64,000 bases of DNA from Halichoerus grypus (Eukaryota > Chordata > Mammalia > Carnivora > Phocidae): contig NC_135721.1 in NCBI RefSeq assembly GCF_964656455.1, forward strand, positions 79,836,754-79,900,753. The letters are read 5' to 3'. Position numbers and translations under genes: made by a program. This document shows, in pieces, positions 23,220 through 36,033 of the stretch; the stretch's first letter is position 1; each line of letters starts with the position of its first letter. Below the pieces are notes generated by a model, which saw only the letters and a program-made list of their open reading frames with translations, searched no databases and was not told where the DNA came from.

Positions 23220-23849
23220 TTACATGCATCTGGTAGCTCAGGAGACCACCACTAAGTGTGCAGGAAGTTCCGGGATCAGAGCTTTAGAGGGTTAGGGTCA
23301 CCAGAAGAAACAGCTCTGAATTCTGTATCTTGTTATTCTGTGACATAATCATTTGTGCTCTCTGCTTTCCAGGCACATGGTAACATTTTCTTTTCTGGCC
23401 CATTTGGGATTGGGTGGGGCCATGCATCTAGTTCTGAGCAATGAGTTGTGGGAAAATTTGTGAGCAAATGTGATGCGTGTCACTTCTGGGCTGAAATATT
23501 AAATTGTTCTCGGGAAACCTTCCAGGCGTCTCTTTCCCTCTTTTAGCAGCCAGCAATGGCAGTGGTGGCAGATCCATCAGCCCGATTCCTGAGATGGGGG
23601 ACCTGGATTAGCGACTCTAGCCAAATGGCAGAGCAGATGAGGTTTACACGAGAAATGATCTGCTATTTAGGATGCTCATATTTTGGATTTCTTCCATCAC
23701 ATTATAGATACAAAGACAGACTGTATAATGGTCAGATCGGGAAGGGAAGTAGTAAAGTGGTATCATATCATAGTAGATGCACTGTTTCTGAAATAGATAT
23801 GAAAATCATGCTCACTCTTCTGGCTCTACAATATGTATTTTCACAAAAA
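23220..23849. other. Intronic sequence, nothing recognised
   Basis: The open frame at 23,556-23,936 runs into the L1-derived sequence to its right and shows no homology I recognise. Confidence 0.5.
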
Positions 23850-24377
23850 TACACTAAGTTCTTTTTTAAAATGAAGAGTTGTCTTAACTCTTTCTTTATA
23901 ACTTGGATAAATTTTGACATATGCATACACCTATGAAACAGCACCAGTGGGGTAACATGCATTCCCATCACCCCTAAATGTCTGCTCACGCCCTTCTGTC
24001 GTTCTTTGCTTGTGTATCGCCTGACCCCAGGAAACCATGATCTGCTGCTTTCTGTCGCTATAGATTAGTTTGCATTTTCTGAAATTTTACATAAATGAAA
24101 TATCTCATATGTGGTTTTTTTTTTCTTCTCTGGCTTCTTTAATGATCTTGTGATTCATCTAGATCACTGTGTGTATCAGTAGCTCATGTCTTCTTATTGC
24201 TGATTTAGTATTCCATTGTATGGCTGTACCCGGCTGTTCATCTATTCAGTAGTTGATTGACGTTCGGGTTGATTCCAGTTTGGAGTTGTTACAAATCAAG
24301 CTGCTATGAATGCTCATGTAGGAGTCTTTGTAAAAGCCTGTGCTTCCATTTCTCCTGGGTAAATATCTAGGGGTAGA
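23850..24377 (-). mobile_element. Old L1 (L1M type), 3' UTR, right part of element cut at 24,377
   Basis: In plus orientation it reads the reverse complement of an old L1 3' end: ttttgacatatgcatacacctatg, catagattagttt-like, attccattgtatggctgtac, aagctgctatgaatgctc, tctcctgggtaaatatctaggggtag. It is interrupted by the next feature and continues at 25,080. Confidence 0.75.
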
Positions 24378-25079
24378 CCGATGTTTATAGCAGCAATGTC
24401 CACAATAGCCAAACTGTGGAAAGAGCCAAGATGTCCATCGACAGATGAATGGATAAAGAAGAGGTGGTATATATATACAATGGAATATTATGCAGCCATC
24501 AAAAGGAATGAGATCTTGCCATTTGCAACGACGTGGATGGAACTGGAGGGTATTATGCTGAGCGAAATAAGTCAAACAGAGAAAGACATGTATCATATGA
24601 CCTCACTGATATGAGGAATTCTTAATCTCAGGAAACAAATTGAGGGTTGTTGGAGTGGGGGGTGGGGTGGGAGGGATGGGGTGACTGGGTGATGGACACT
24701 GGGGAGGGTATGTGCTCTGGTAAGCGCTGTGAAGTGTGCAAGACTGTTGAATCTCAGATCTGTACCTCTGAAACAAATAATGCAATATATGTTAAGAAAG
24801 AAAAAAAGAAGAAGAATGTAGCAGGAGGGGAAGAATGAAGGGGGGGAAATCGGAGGGGGAGAAGAACCATGAGAGACGATGGACTCTGAAAAACAAACTG
24901 AGGGTTCTAGAGGGGAGGGGGGTGGGAGGATGGCTTAGCCTGGTGATGGGTATTGAGGAGGGCACATTCTGCATGGAGCACTGGGTGTTATGCACAAACA
25001 ATGAATCATGGAACACTATATCTAAAACTAATGATGTAATGTATGGGGATTAACATAACAATAAAAAATTAAAAAAAAA
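24378..25079 (+). mobile_element. Young 5'-truncated L1 inserted in the old L1
   Basis: It begins in the last part of ORF2 (accgatgtttatagcagcaatgtcc; encoded residues [16 protein letters not shown]), passes the ORF2 stop near 24,612 and the full 3' UTR, and ends in AATAAAAAATTAAAAAAAAA. The TSD atctaggggtaga lies at 24,365-24,377 and 25,080-25,092. Sequence is almost identical to L1-A over the shared part. Confidence 0.93.
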
Positions 25080-25150
25080 ATCTAGGGGTAGAATGGCTGG
25101 GTACCATTTTATATTTCCACCAGCAGTAGCTGAGAGTTCTCTATCTAATA
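25080..25150 (-). mobile_element. Old L1 (L1M type), continuation
   Basis: tctaggggtagaatggctgggtaccattttatatttccaccagcag resumes the old minus-strand L1 immediately after the insertion. Confidence 0.7.
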
Positions 25151-25194
25151 CTTGAAATACTCAGCCTCTCTCTCCCTCCCTCACTGAACATGGA

Positions 25195-25228
25195 CATACA
25201 CAGACACACACAGACACACACACACATT
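25195..25228. repeat. ACAC/ACAG microsatellite
   Basis: An imperfect run of acacacag and acacac units. Confidence 0.8.
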
Positions 25229-25399
25229 AAGGAGTAAGTTTCTACATAAACACAAACACGAGTCTTGTAGAAAAAATTTTAGCCTTGTCTTCATTACAGA
25301 ATAACTTTCTTGTCTCTATGGCCAAATCAGCTATGTTACCTCCCTTTCCCCATCTTTAATGGTAATGTAATTATTCACATCCTATATTAGAATAAAGAG

Positions 25400-26010
25400 T
25401 CTATCCTGCTCCACACTGTCTTCATCTCTGGGAGCTTCACCTACTTGTACCACGGCCTGCCTCCTCCAGTGGACCTACTGATCTTTCTAAAAATGTAAAT
25501 AAGACCCTATCACTCTCTAGTTCGAAATCACTGAAGGCTCAGTACTGCATTTCCATTAGGATCCAGACTCCCTGCTGTGGCTTATGAGGTTCCTTGGATA
25601 GCCTACTGATTTCCTTTCCTTTTGTTACTCCCATTCACCTGGTTCTTGCCACATTAGTCTTTCTGGCCTTCTTCAAATGTGCTACACTTGCTGTCCTCAG
25701 GGCCCTGGCCCTTGCAATCTCCCGTTCTAGAATGCACTCATCTCCCTTGCGTGGCTGCTTCCTTTCTTCCTTTTAGGTCTCTGTCTAAAACACCATACCC
25801 CTCCGCTGCTGCCCTGCTTCTTTTTCTTCATTCTGCTTAAAAGATCTGGAAGGATATTTGTTAATTCTTTGCTTATATGTTTGTCTTTTCCCCTTTTCAA
25901 GTCAACTCCAGAAGGGCAAAGACCCTGTTTGTCTTGTTCACCACCGGATCTTGATGCTGGAAAACATGCCTGAGACACAGTACTCACCAAACAGTTCTGG
26001 GATAAATAAA
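25400..26010 (+). mobile_element. L2 LINE 3' end
   Basis: CT-rich coding-like stretches are followed by ctccagaagggcaaagaccctgtttgtcttgttcaccaccgg and a terminal gggataaataaatg, the recognisable L2 3' end. No open frame survives. Confidence 0.75.
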
Positions 26011-26074
26011 TGTCTAGAGCCCCACTGCATGACGACTGTTTTGTGATCTGCATTTGCTTAATCCAGATTTTAAA

Positions 26075-27231
26075 AAGTCTTTAGTTGGAGACTTCAGCAC
26101 CCCACTATCAGTAACTGACAGACCCAGCAGGCAGAAAAATCAGTAAGGACATAGTGGAACTCAACCCCACCATCCATTGACTGGATCTACTTGATATCTA
26201 TAGACTATTTCATCCAACAACAGCAGAATACACGTTATTTTTAAGCTCATATGTAACATTAACTAAGATAGATCACATTCTGGGCCATAAAACACACCTG
26301 AACAAACTTAAAATAAAAATCGTACGATGTCTACTCTGAGACCACAATGAAATGAAACTAGAAATTAATAACAGAAAGATCACTGGAAAATCCCCAAATA
26401 TTTGGAGATTAAGCAACACACTTCTAAATAACACATGGGTCAAAGAAGAAATTTCATTAGAAATTTAAAAATATTGTGATTAAAGGAAAATTAAAGTACA
26501 ACTTATCAAAATTTGTGGGATTTAGTGAAAGCAGGGCTTAGAGGGAAGTTTATAGCACTGAGTACATATATTAGAAAAGAAGATCTAAAATCAATAATCT
26601 AAGCTCCCACCTTAGGAAACTTGAAAAAGAAGAACAAACTGAATTCAAAGTAAGCAGAAGAAAAGAAATAAAAAAAAATTAGAGCAGAAATCAGTGAAAT
26701 TGAAAACAGGGAATTGACAAGCCTCTGGCTGAAGAAACTAAGAAAAAAAGAGAAGACACAAAATACTAGTGTCAGAAAGAGGGGACATCACCACAGATCT
26801 TGTCGACATTACAAAATAATAAGGAGATATTATGAATAATTTTATGCTTACAAATTTGGTAAGCTAGATGAAATGGACCAATTCCTTAAAAGACACAATC
26901 TGCCAAAACTTACCCAAGAAGAAACAGATGATCTGAATAGGCTTATATCTATTAAAGAAATTGAATCAATCGTTAATAACCTTCCAAAACAGAAGGCACA
27001 AGCCCAGATGATTCATTGGTGAATTCTGCCAAACATTTAAGGAAGAACTATACCAATTCACTACCATTTCTTTCAGAAGATAGAAGCAAAGGGAATATTT
27101 TCCATTCTTCGAGGCCAGCATTATTGTAATAACAAAACCAGATTTAAAAATTATAAGAAAACTATATGTAAAAATTCTCAACAAAATATTAGTGAATAGA
27201 ATCTAACAAGGCATAAAAAGAATTATGTACT
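26075..27231 (+). mobile_element. Old L1 (L1M type), ORF2 part, left segment
   Basis: It is 5'-truncated within the endonuclease domain: ggagacttcagcaccccac encodes GDFSTP, the GDFN-type motif. It carries decayed linker and early RT sequence (cttaaaagacacaatctgcc; aaggcacaagcccagatgattcattgg). Many stops are present in all frames. It stops at the start of L1-A and resumes at about 34,263. Much more diverged than L1-A, so older. Confidence 0.8.
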
Positions 27232-29029
27232 GGGGGGGTGGAGCAAGATGGCAGAGGAGTAGGAGACCTGGATTTCGTCTGGTCCCAGGAATTCAGCTGG
27301 ATAGGGATTAAACCATTCTGAACATCTACGAACTGAACAGGAGATTGAAGAAAAGAATAGCAACAACTCTCTCTGAACAGAAAAGCAACCACTTTCTGGA
27401 AGGTAGGACGTGCGGAGAAGTGAATCTGAGGTGATATTCCCGAAGATAGACGGCGGGGGAGGGGGCCTCCTTCGGCCGCTTCTGGCAAGTGATAGAGCCG
27501 CAGAGCACAAAATTGGAACTTTTAGAAGTCGGCTCTGCTGAGGACGTCGCTCCAGTGGCTAAGCGGGGGGTGAAACCTTCATGGGACAGTGTGGTCTCAG
27601 GACCCTCGGGGTCACAGAAGGACCGGGGGTGCCTGAGTGTGGCAAAGCTCCCAGGTATGGGAGCGGGGAAGCCGGCTGCAGAGACAGAGCCGAGGAGCGT
27701 GCTCTCAGCTTGGGGTTGTCATAAACCGTGATCCGCAGTACAGTCGGGCCACTGCTCCTCCAGCAGGGACCCAACAAGCGGCAGATCCGGGGAGACTCCC
27801 CTTCCTCCCCCGGGAGGAGCGGCGCAGGAGCGCACCGCAGGGATCTGCTGGGTTTGGAGACTTCACACGGGGTCGGGTGCCAGAGATAGAAACGCTCAGT
27901 CACAGGCCGGGTGAGCACGGAGTGCGGCCGGAGACCGGGGAGATGGGAGTGACTGACTGCTTTTCTCTGGGGGCGCACTGAGGAGTGGGGCCTGAGTTCT
28001 CAGCTCCTCTGGAGCGGAGATTGGGAGGCCGCCATTTTCACTCTCGGCCTCCAAAGCTGTATGGAAAGCTTGCAGGGAACAAAAGCTCCCCGAGAGCAAA
28101 CCTGAGCAGATTACTTAGCCCGAATTACTTAGCCCGAACAGGGCAAGGGCGGGGCAATTCCGCCCCCGGCAAAGACATTTGGGAACCACGACAACAGGCC
28201 CCTCCCCCAGAAGATTAGCGAGAACAGCCAGCCAAGACCAAGTTTACCGATCAATGAGAATGGCAGAACTCCAGCGCTAGGGGAATACTGCACATAGAAT
28301 GCACGGCTTTTTTTTCCATGATTCTTAAGTCTTTCAAAGTTAATTTTTTTTTTTAATTTTTCTTTTTCCCTTTTTCAAGCAACATATTATCAATCCCTTT
28401 TTTAAAAAACATATTTATTTTTCATTTTTAGAGTCATTGTCTATCCCTTCATAGCAGTTACCCTTATTTTTGGCATATATATATAAGTTGTTCTCTCTTT
28501 AAAATTTTGAGATAGTTTCTTCTAACAGATCAAAATATACCCTAAATCTCTAGTGAATGGCTTTGTTCTAGACTCCTGCCTGATCACATTCTCTCCTTTT
28601 TTTCCCCCTTTTTTTAAATCCTCTTCTTTCTTTTTTCAACCAACTTCTTATCAATTCCTTTTATAAAATTTTTTATAATTTTCATCTTTACAGTCATATT
28701 CCACCCCTTCATCGTATCAACCCTTATTTTTCTACATATATAAGTTTTTCTTTCTTTAAAATGTTGGGAGGCACTTTCTTCTAACAGACCAAAATACACC
28801 AAAAATCTAGTGTGTGGCACTGATCTATGCACCAGCCTGATCATATTTGATAATATTCTGTTTTTTTGTTTTGTTCTGTTTTTGTTTTTATCTTTTTCTT
28901 TTTTCTTTCTTTCCCTTTCTTTTCCCCTGGCTTCAGGTCTTTTCTGATTTGTTTAGAGTATATTTTCTGGGGACGTTGGTACCCTGTTAGCATTTTGTTC
29001 TCTCATTCATCTATTCTCCTCTGGACAAA
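27232..29029 (+). promoter_or_regulatory. L1-A 5' UTR
   Basis: The first about 1.05 kb is GC-rich with many CpG. The segment 28,300-29,020 is T-rich and contains a tandem duplication. The start has CAAGATGGCAGAGGAG, the place of the YY1 site (CAAGATGGCGG) that positions transcription in other L1s; here the CpG has decayed to CA. A 14 bp tandem repeat, attacttagcccga, occurs twice at about 28,109-28,137. Confidence 0.75.
28350..28850 (+). repeat. Tandem duplication (two units) in the L1-A 5' UTR
   Basis: Unit 1 (about 28,375-28,605) and unit 2 (about 28,635-28,850) share in order: tttttcaa-c-aac, cttatcaat, cattcatcctt/tccaccccttcat-like, acccttatttt, acatatataagtt, tctttaaaat, ctttcttctaacag, caaaatac/ata, aaatct-ctagtg, gcctgatca. 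The units are diverged, so the duplication predates or accompanied this lineage. Confidence 0.75.
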
Positions 29030-29924
29030 ATGACAAGACGGAAAAAATCACCTCAACAAAAAGAACAAGAGGCAGTACCGACTGCCAGGGACCTAATCAA
29101 TATGGACATTAGTACGATGTCGGACCTAGAGTTCAGAATCATGATTTTAAAGATACTAGCTGGGCTTGAAAAAAGCATGGAAGTTATTAGAGAAACGCTT
29201 TCTGGAGAAATAAAAGAACTAAAATCTAACCAAGTCGAAATCAAAAAGGCTATTAATGAGGTGCAATAAAAAATGGGGGCGCTAACTGCTAGGATAAATG
29301 AGGCAGAAGAGAGAATTAGTGATAGAGAAGGCCAAATGATGGAAAATAAAGAAGCTGACAAAAAGAGAGATAAACAACTACTGGATCACGAGGGCAGAAT
29401 TCGAGAGATATGTGATACCATAAGACGAAACAACATTAGAATAATTGGGATCCCAGAAGAAGAAGAAAGAGAGAGAGGAGCAGAAGGTATACTGGAACAA
29501 ATTATAGCAGAGAACTTCCCTAATTTGGGGAAGGAAACAGGCATCAAAATCCAGGAGGCACAGAGAACCCCCCCTCAAAATCAATAAAAATAGGTCAACA
29601 CCCCAACATCTAATAATAAAACTTAGGAGTCTCAGAGAAAAAGAGAAAATCCTGAAAGCAGCTTGAGATAAGAGATCTGTAACCTACAATGGTAGAAACA
29701 TTAGATTGGCAACAGACCTATCCACAGAGACCTGGCAGTCCAGAAAGGACTGGCATGATATATCCTGAGCACTAAATGAGAAAAATATGCAGCCAAGAAT
29801 ACTATATCCAGCTAGGCTGTCACTGAAAATAGGAGAGATAAAAAGCTTCCAGGATAAACAAAAACTAAAGGAATTTGCAAACACGAAACCAGCCCTAGAA
29901 GAAATATTGAAAGGGGTCCTCTAA
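29030..29924 (+). pseudogene. L1-A ORF1 (RNA-binding chaperone), broken
   Basis: L1 ORF1p is a trimeric RNA-binding protein: basic N-terminus, coiled coil, RRM-like domain, C-terminal domain. Here the start MTRRKKSPQQKEQEA and a heptad-rich coiled-coil stretch are readable to a stop at 29,266. The same frame resumes with ARINEAEERISDREG and the conserved IRIIGIPEEEERERG segment, which leads into the RRM region. Near 29,575 a one-base indel shifts the frame (LRSLREKEKILKAA follows in the new frame, then more stops). The end EEILKGVL* is at 29,922-29,924. About 895 bp matches the normal ORF1 length near 300 codons. Confidence 0.88.
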
Positions 29925-30005
29925 GCAAAGAGAGAGCCTAAAAGCAACATAGACCAGAAAGGAACACAGACAATATACAGTAACAGTCACCTTACAGGCA
30001 ATGCA

Positions 30006-33000
30006 ATGGCACTAAATTCATATCTTTCAATAGTTACCCTGAATGTAAATGGGCTAAATGCCCCAATCAAAAGACACAGGCTATCAGATTGGATTAAAAA
30101 ACAAGACCCATCGATATGCTTTCTGCAAGAGACTCATTTTAGACCCAAAGACACCCCCAGGCTGAAAGTGAGGGGGTGGAAAACCATTTACCATACTAAT
30201 GAACATTAAAAGAAAGCTGGGGTGGCCATCCTTATATCGGACAAATTACATTTTAAACCAAAGACTGTAATAAGAGATGAGGAAGGACACTATATCCTAC
30301 TTAAAGGGTCTATCCAACAAGAAGATCTAACAATTGTAAATATCTATGCCCCTAACATGGGAGCAGCCAATTATATAAGCCAATTAATAACAAAAGCAAA
30401 GAAACACACCGACAACAATACAATAATAGTGGGGGACTTTAACACCCCCCTCACTGAAATGGACAGATCGTCTAAGCAAAAGATCAACAAGGAAATAAAG
30501 ACTTTAAATGACACACTGGACCAAATGGACTTCACAGACATATTCAGAACATTCCATCCTAAAGCAACAGAATATACATTCTTCTCTAGTGCCCATGGAA
30601 CATTCTCCAGAATAGATCACATCCTAGGTCACGAATCAGGTCTCAACTGGTACCAAAAGATTGGGATCATTCCCTGCATATTTTCAGACCACAATGCTTT
30701 GAAACTAGAATTCAATCACAAGAGGAAAGTCAGAAAGAACTCAAGTACATGGAGGCTAAAGAGCATCCTACTAAAGAATGAATAGGTCAACCAGGAAATT
30801 AAAGAAAAATTTAAAAAATTCATGGAAACCAATGAAAATGAAAACACAATTGTTCAAAATCTTTGGGATGCAGAAAAGGCAGTCCTAAGAGGAAAGTATA
30901 TAGCAATACAAGCCTTTCTCAAGAAACAAGAAAGGTCTCAAACACACAACCTAACCCTACACCTAAAGGAGCTGGAGAAAAAACAGCAAATAAAGCCTAA
31001 ACCCAGCAGGAGAAGAGAAATAATAAAGATCAGAGCAGAAATCAATGAAATAGAAACCAAAGAACAGTAGAAAAGATCAACGAAACTAGGAGCTGGTTGT
31101 TTGAAAGAATTAACAAGATTGATAAACCCCTGGCCAGACTTATCAAAAAGAAAAGAGAAATGACCCAAATCAACAAAATCATGAATGAAAGAGGAGAGAT
31201 CACAACCAACACCAAAGAAATACAAACAATTATAAGAACATATTATGAGCAACTCTATGCCAGCAAATTAGATAATCTGGAAGAAATGGATGCATTCATA
31301 GAGATGTATGAACTACCAAAACTGAACCAGGAAGAAATAGAAAACCTGAACAGACCTATAACCACTAAGGAAATTGAAGCAGTCATCAAAAATCTCCCGA
31401 CAAACAAAAGCCCAGGGTCAGATGGCTTCCGAGGGGAATTCTACCAAACATTTAAAGAAGAATTAATACCTATTCTTCTGAAACTGTTCCAAAAAATAGA
31501 AATGGAAAGAAAACTTCCAAACTCGTTTTATGAGGCGACCACTACCTTGATCCCAAAACCAGACAAAGACCCCAACAAAAAGGAGAATTATAGACCAATA
31601 TCCTTGATGAACATGGATGCAAAAATTCTCACCAAAATACTAGCCAATAAGATCCAACAGTACATTAAAAGGATTATTCACCATGACCAAGTTGGATTTA
31701 TCCCTGGGCTGCAAGGTTGGTTCAACATACACAAATCAATCAATGTGATACAATACATTAACAAAAGAAAGAACAAGAACCATATGATCCTCTCAATAGA
31801 TGCAGAAAAAGCATTTGACAAAGTATAGCATCCTTTCATGATCAAAACTCTTCAGAGTATAGGGATAGAGGGTACATACCTCAATATCATAAAAGCCATC
31901 TATGAAAAACCCACAGCAAAAATCATTCTCAATGGGGAAAAACTGAGAGCTTCCCCCTAAGGTGAGGAAGATGGCAGGGATGTCCACTATCACCACTGCT
32001 ATTCAACATAGTATTAGAAGCCCTAGCCACAGCAATCAGACAACAAAAAGAAATCAAAGGCATCCAAATCGGCAAAGAAGAAGTCAAACTCTCACTCTTT
32101 GCAGATGATATGATACTTTATGTGGAAAACCCAAAAGACTCCACCCCAAAACTGCTAGAACTCAGACAGGAATTCAGTAAAGTGGCAGGATAGAAAATCA
32201 ATGCACAGAAGTCAGTGGCATTCCTATACACCAACAACAAGACAGAAGAAAGAAATTAAGGAGTTGGTCCCATTTACAATTGCACCCAAAACCATAAGAT
32301 ACCTAGGAATAAATCTAACCAAAGAGGCAAAGGATCTGTACTCAGAAAACTATAAAATACTCATGAAAGAAATTGAGGAAGACACAAAGAAATGGAAAAA
32401 CGTTCCATGCTCATGGATTGGAAGAACAAATATTGTGAAGATGTCAATGCTACCTAGAGCAATCTACACATTCAATGCAATCTCTATCAAAATACCATCA
32501 ACTTTTTTCAAAGAAATGGAACAAATGATCCTAAAATTTGTATGGAAGCAGAAAGGACCCCGAATAGCCAGAGGAATGTTGACAAAGAAAAGCAAAGCTG
32601 GTGGCATCACAATTCCGGACCTCAAGCTCTATTACAAAGCTGTCATCATCAAGACAGTATGGTACTGGCACAAAAACAGACACATAGATCAATGGAACAG
32701 AACAGAGAGCCCAGAAATGGACCCTCAACTCTATGGTCAACTAATCTTCAACAAAGCAGGAAAGAATGTCCAATGGAAAAAAGACAATCTCTTCAACAAA
32801 TGGTGTTGGGAAAATTGGACAGCCACATGCAGAAGAATGAAACTGGACCATTTCCTTACACCACACACAAAAATAGACTCCAAATGGTTGAAAGACCTCA
32901 ATGTGAGACAGGAGTCCATCAAAATTCTAAAGGAGAACACAGGCAGCAACCTCTTTGACCTCAGCCGCAACTTCTTCCTAGAAACATCGCCAAAGGCAAG

Positions 33001-33811
33001 GGAAGCAAGGGTAAAAATGAATTATTGGGACTTCATCAAGATAAAAAGCTTTTGCACAGCAAAAGAAACAGTCAACAAAACCAAAAGACAACTGACAGAA
33101 TGGGAGAAGATATTTGCAAATGACATATCAGATAAAGGGCTAGTATCCAAAATCTATAAAGAACTTATCAAACTCAACCCAAAGAACAAATAATCCAATC
33201 AAGAAATGGGCAGAAGACATGAACAGACATTTCTCCAACGAAGACATCCAAATGGCCAAGAGACACATGAAAAAGTGCTCAACATCTCTTGGCATCAGGG
33301 AAATCCAAATCAAAACCTCAATGAGATACCACCTCACACCAGTCAGAATGGCTAAAATTAACAAGTCAGGAAACGACAGACGTTGGCGGGGATGCGGAGA
33401 AAGGGGAACCCTCCTACACTGTTGGTGGGAATGCAAGCTGGTGCAACCACTCTGGAAAACAGTATGGAGGTTCCTCAAAAGGTTGAAAATAGAGCTACCT
33501 TATGATCCAGCAATTGCACTACTGGGTATTTACCCCAAAGATACAAATGTAGGGACCCGAAGGGGTACGTGCACCCCAATGTTTATAGCAGCAATGTCCA
33601 CAATAGCCAAACTGTGGAAAGAGCCAAGATGTCCATCGACAGATGAATGGATAAAGAAGAGGTGGTATATATATACAATGGAATATTATGCAGCCATCAA
33701 AAGGAACGAGATCTTGCCATTTGCAACAACGTGGATGAACGGGAGGGTGTTATGCTGAGCGAAATAAGTCAATCAGAGAAAGACATGTATCATATGACCT
33801 CACTGATATGA
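30006..33811 (+). pseudogene. L1-A ORF2 (endonuclease-reverse transcriptase), broken
   Basis: The span of 3.8 kb equals a full L1 ORF2 (about 1,270 codons). The AP-like endonuclease shows LNVNGLNAP, LQETHF, IYAPN, VGDFNTPL and the SDHNALKLE active-site motif. The RT shows [25 protein letters not shown] and AEKAFDK, with LFADDMIL (catalytic Asp pair) intact at about 32,098-32,121. The C-terminal Cys-rich region is in a separate frame at 33,219-33,758 ([14 protein letters not shown]). In-frame stops occur near 30,207, 30,783, 31,068 and 31,826, and frameshifts near 31,958, 32,200 and 33,190. The product would nick DNA and copy L1 RNA, but this copy cannot make it. Confidence 0.92.
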
Positions 33812-34262
33812 GGAATTCTTAATCTCAGGAAACAAACTGAGGGTTGCTGGAGTGGGCGGGGGGAGGGTTGGGGTCCTGAGTGATAGACATTGGGGAAGGT
33901 ATGTGCTATCGTGAGCGCTGTGAATTGTGCAAGACTGTTGAATCACAGATCCGTACCTCTGAAACAAATAATGCAATATATGTTAAGAAAAAAAAAAAAA
34001 ATAGAAAAAGGTAGCAGGAGGGGAAGAATGAAGGGGGGGGAAATCGGAGGGGGAGACGAACCATGAGAGATGATGGACTATGAAAAACAAACTGAGGGTT
34101 CTAGAGGGGAGGGGGGTGGAAGGATGGGTTAACCTGGTGATGGGTATTAAAGAGGGCATGTTCTGCATGGAGCACTGGGTGTTATGCACAAACAATGAAT
34201 CATGGAACACTACATCAAAAACTAATGATGCATGGTGATTAACATAACAATAAAAATTAAAA
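33812..34262 (+). mobile_element. L1-A 3' UTR and tail
   Basis: It contains gagtgggcggggggagggttgggg, an A-run at about 33,988-34,002, the block gcaggaggggaagaatgaaggg, and AATAAAAATTAAAAAAA. The same 3' UTR occurs in the fragments at 7,597, 21,218, 24,615 and 38,960. Confidence 0.85.
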
Positions 34263-36033
34263 AAATATTATATATTATGACCAAGTGGGATTTATCCCAC
34301 GTATACAATGTTAGTTCAACATTAAAAAATCAATTAATGCAATCAATCACATCAACAGGCTAAAGAAGAAAAATCACATGATAATATCAACAGATGCAGA
34401 AAAAACGTTTGACAAAATCTAATACCTATCATGACTAAACTCTTAGAAAACTAGGAATAGAGGTGAAATTACTCAACCTGAAAAAAGAGTATTTACCAAA
34501 AACCCTACAGCTAACATTATACCTAATGGGGAGAAACTAGAAACTTTTCTGTTAAAATTAGGAACCAGGCAATGGTGTCTGGCCTCTCTTATCTCTCTTA
34601 CCACATCATATTGGAAGTCCAAGCTAATGCAGGAAGCCAAGACAAGGAAATGAGAGGTATACAGATTGAGAAGGAAGTAATAAAACTGTCTTTGTTCCTG
34701 GATGACATGATTGTCTGCACAGAAAAATGGGAAGATTTGACAGAAAAACTTCTGGAGCTAATATATAGTAGAGCCAGTTTGCAGGATCCAAAGTTAATTC
34801 CTTTCCTATATACCAGCAATGAACAACTGAAATTTGAAATTAAAAACACCATACCATTTACAGTAGCACCCCCCAAAATGAAATACTTAGGTATAAGTCT
34901 AACAAAATATGTAGAAGGTCTATGAGGAAAACTACAAAATTCTGATGAATAACTGGAGATTTATCCATGTTCACAAATAAGAAAACTTAATACGGTTGAG
35001 ATATCAATTCTTCCCAACTTCACATATTGATTCAACACAATCCTGATCAATATTCCAGCAAGTTATTTTGTGCATATCGACAAACTGGTCCTAAAGTTTA
35101 TATAGAGAGGCAAAAGATCCAGAACAGTCAACACAATATTGAAGAAGAAAAAAGTTGGGGGATTGATATTATCAATGTTAAGACTTACTATAAAGCTACA
35201 GTAATCAAGATAAATTGCTGGCAAAAGAATAGACAAATAGATCAGTGTTACAGAATACAGAGGCCAAAAATAGACCTACGCAAATACAGTCCACCGATCT
35301 TTGACAAAATAGCAAAGGCAGTACAATGGAGAAAAGACGGTCTTTTCAACAGATGATGCTGGAACAGCTGGACATCCATGTACCAGAAAAAAAAAAAAAT
35401 CCAGACACAGCCTTATGTTCCAAGAAAAATTAACTCAAAAGAATAATCCTTTTGAGACTTAAATGTAAATGTAGACTTAAATGTAAAACACAAAACTATA
35501 AAACTAGAAGATAATGTAGGAGAAAATCGAGATAACCTTCGGTTTGTGGATGACTTTTTAGATACAACACCAAAGGCATGATTCATGCAAGAAACAGCTG
35601 AGAAGTTGGACTTCATTAAAATTAAAAACCTGTGTTCTGCAAAAGACACTGTGAAGAGAATGAGAAGATAAGCCACAAACTGGGAGAAAATATGTGCAAA
35701 AGACAAATATGATAAAGGACTGTGATCCAAAATATATAAAGAACTCTTAAAAATCAACAGTAAGAAAACAAGTAACCTGATTAAAAAGTGGGCAAAGGAT
35801 CCAACCACCTCACCAAAGAAAATATACAGAAGGCAAATAAACATATGAAGAGATGCTCAACATCCTATGTCATCATGGAATTGCTAGTTAAAGTGACAAT
35901 GAGATACCACTACACACCTATTAGAATGGTGAGGATCCAAACACTGATGACACAAGATGCTGGTGAGGATCTGGACCAGCAGAAGCTCTCATTCATGGCT
36001 TGGTGGGAATGCAAAATGGCATAGCCCACTTTG
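34263..36033 (+). mobile_element. Old L1 (L1M type), middle segment
   Basis: It resumes after L1-A with tatgaccaagtgggatttatccc, the RT segment that should follow the left part. Readable decayed peptides include KLSLFLDDMIVCTEKW (the FADD site decayed to FLDD), FTVAPPKMKYLGISLTKY and the C-terminal region to about 36,020. There are stops and frameshifts throughout. Confidence 0.85.

Larger units (their letters stand above)
27232..34262 (+). mobile_element. L1-A: near-full-length L1 (about 7 kb), inactive
   Basis: The element has a complete layout: 5' UTR beginning GGGGGGGTGGAGCAAGATGGCAGAGGAG (27,232-29,029), ORF1 (29,030-29,924), spacer, ORF2 (30,006-33,811), 3' UTR with a G-rich tract, and an A-rich tail. 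The imperfect duplication attatgta/attatata at the two ends fits an aged TSD. It sits inside, and in the same orientation as, an older L1. Relative to the SH3RF3 transcript it is antisense. ORF1 carries at least one stop and one frameshift, and ORF2 several of each, so it cannot move by itself. Confidence 0.92.
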
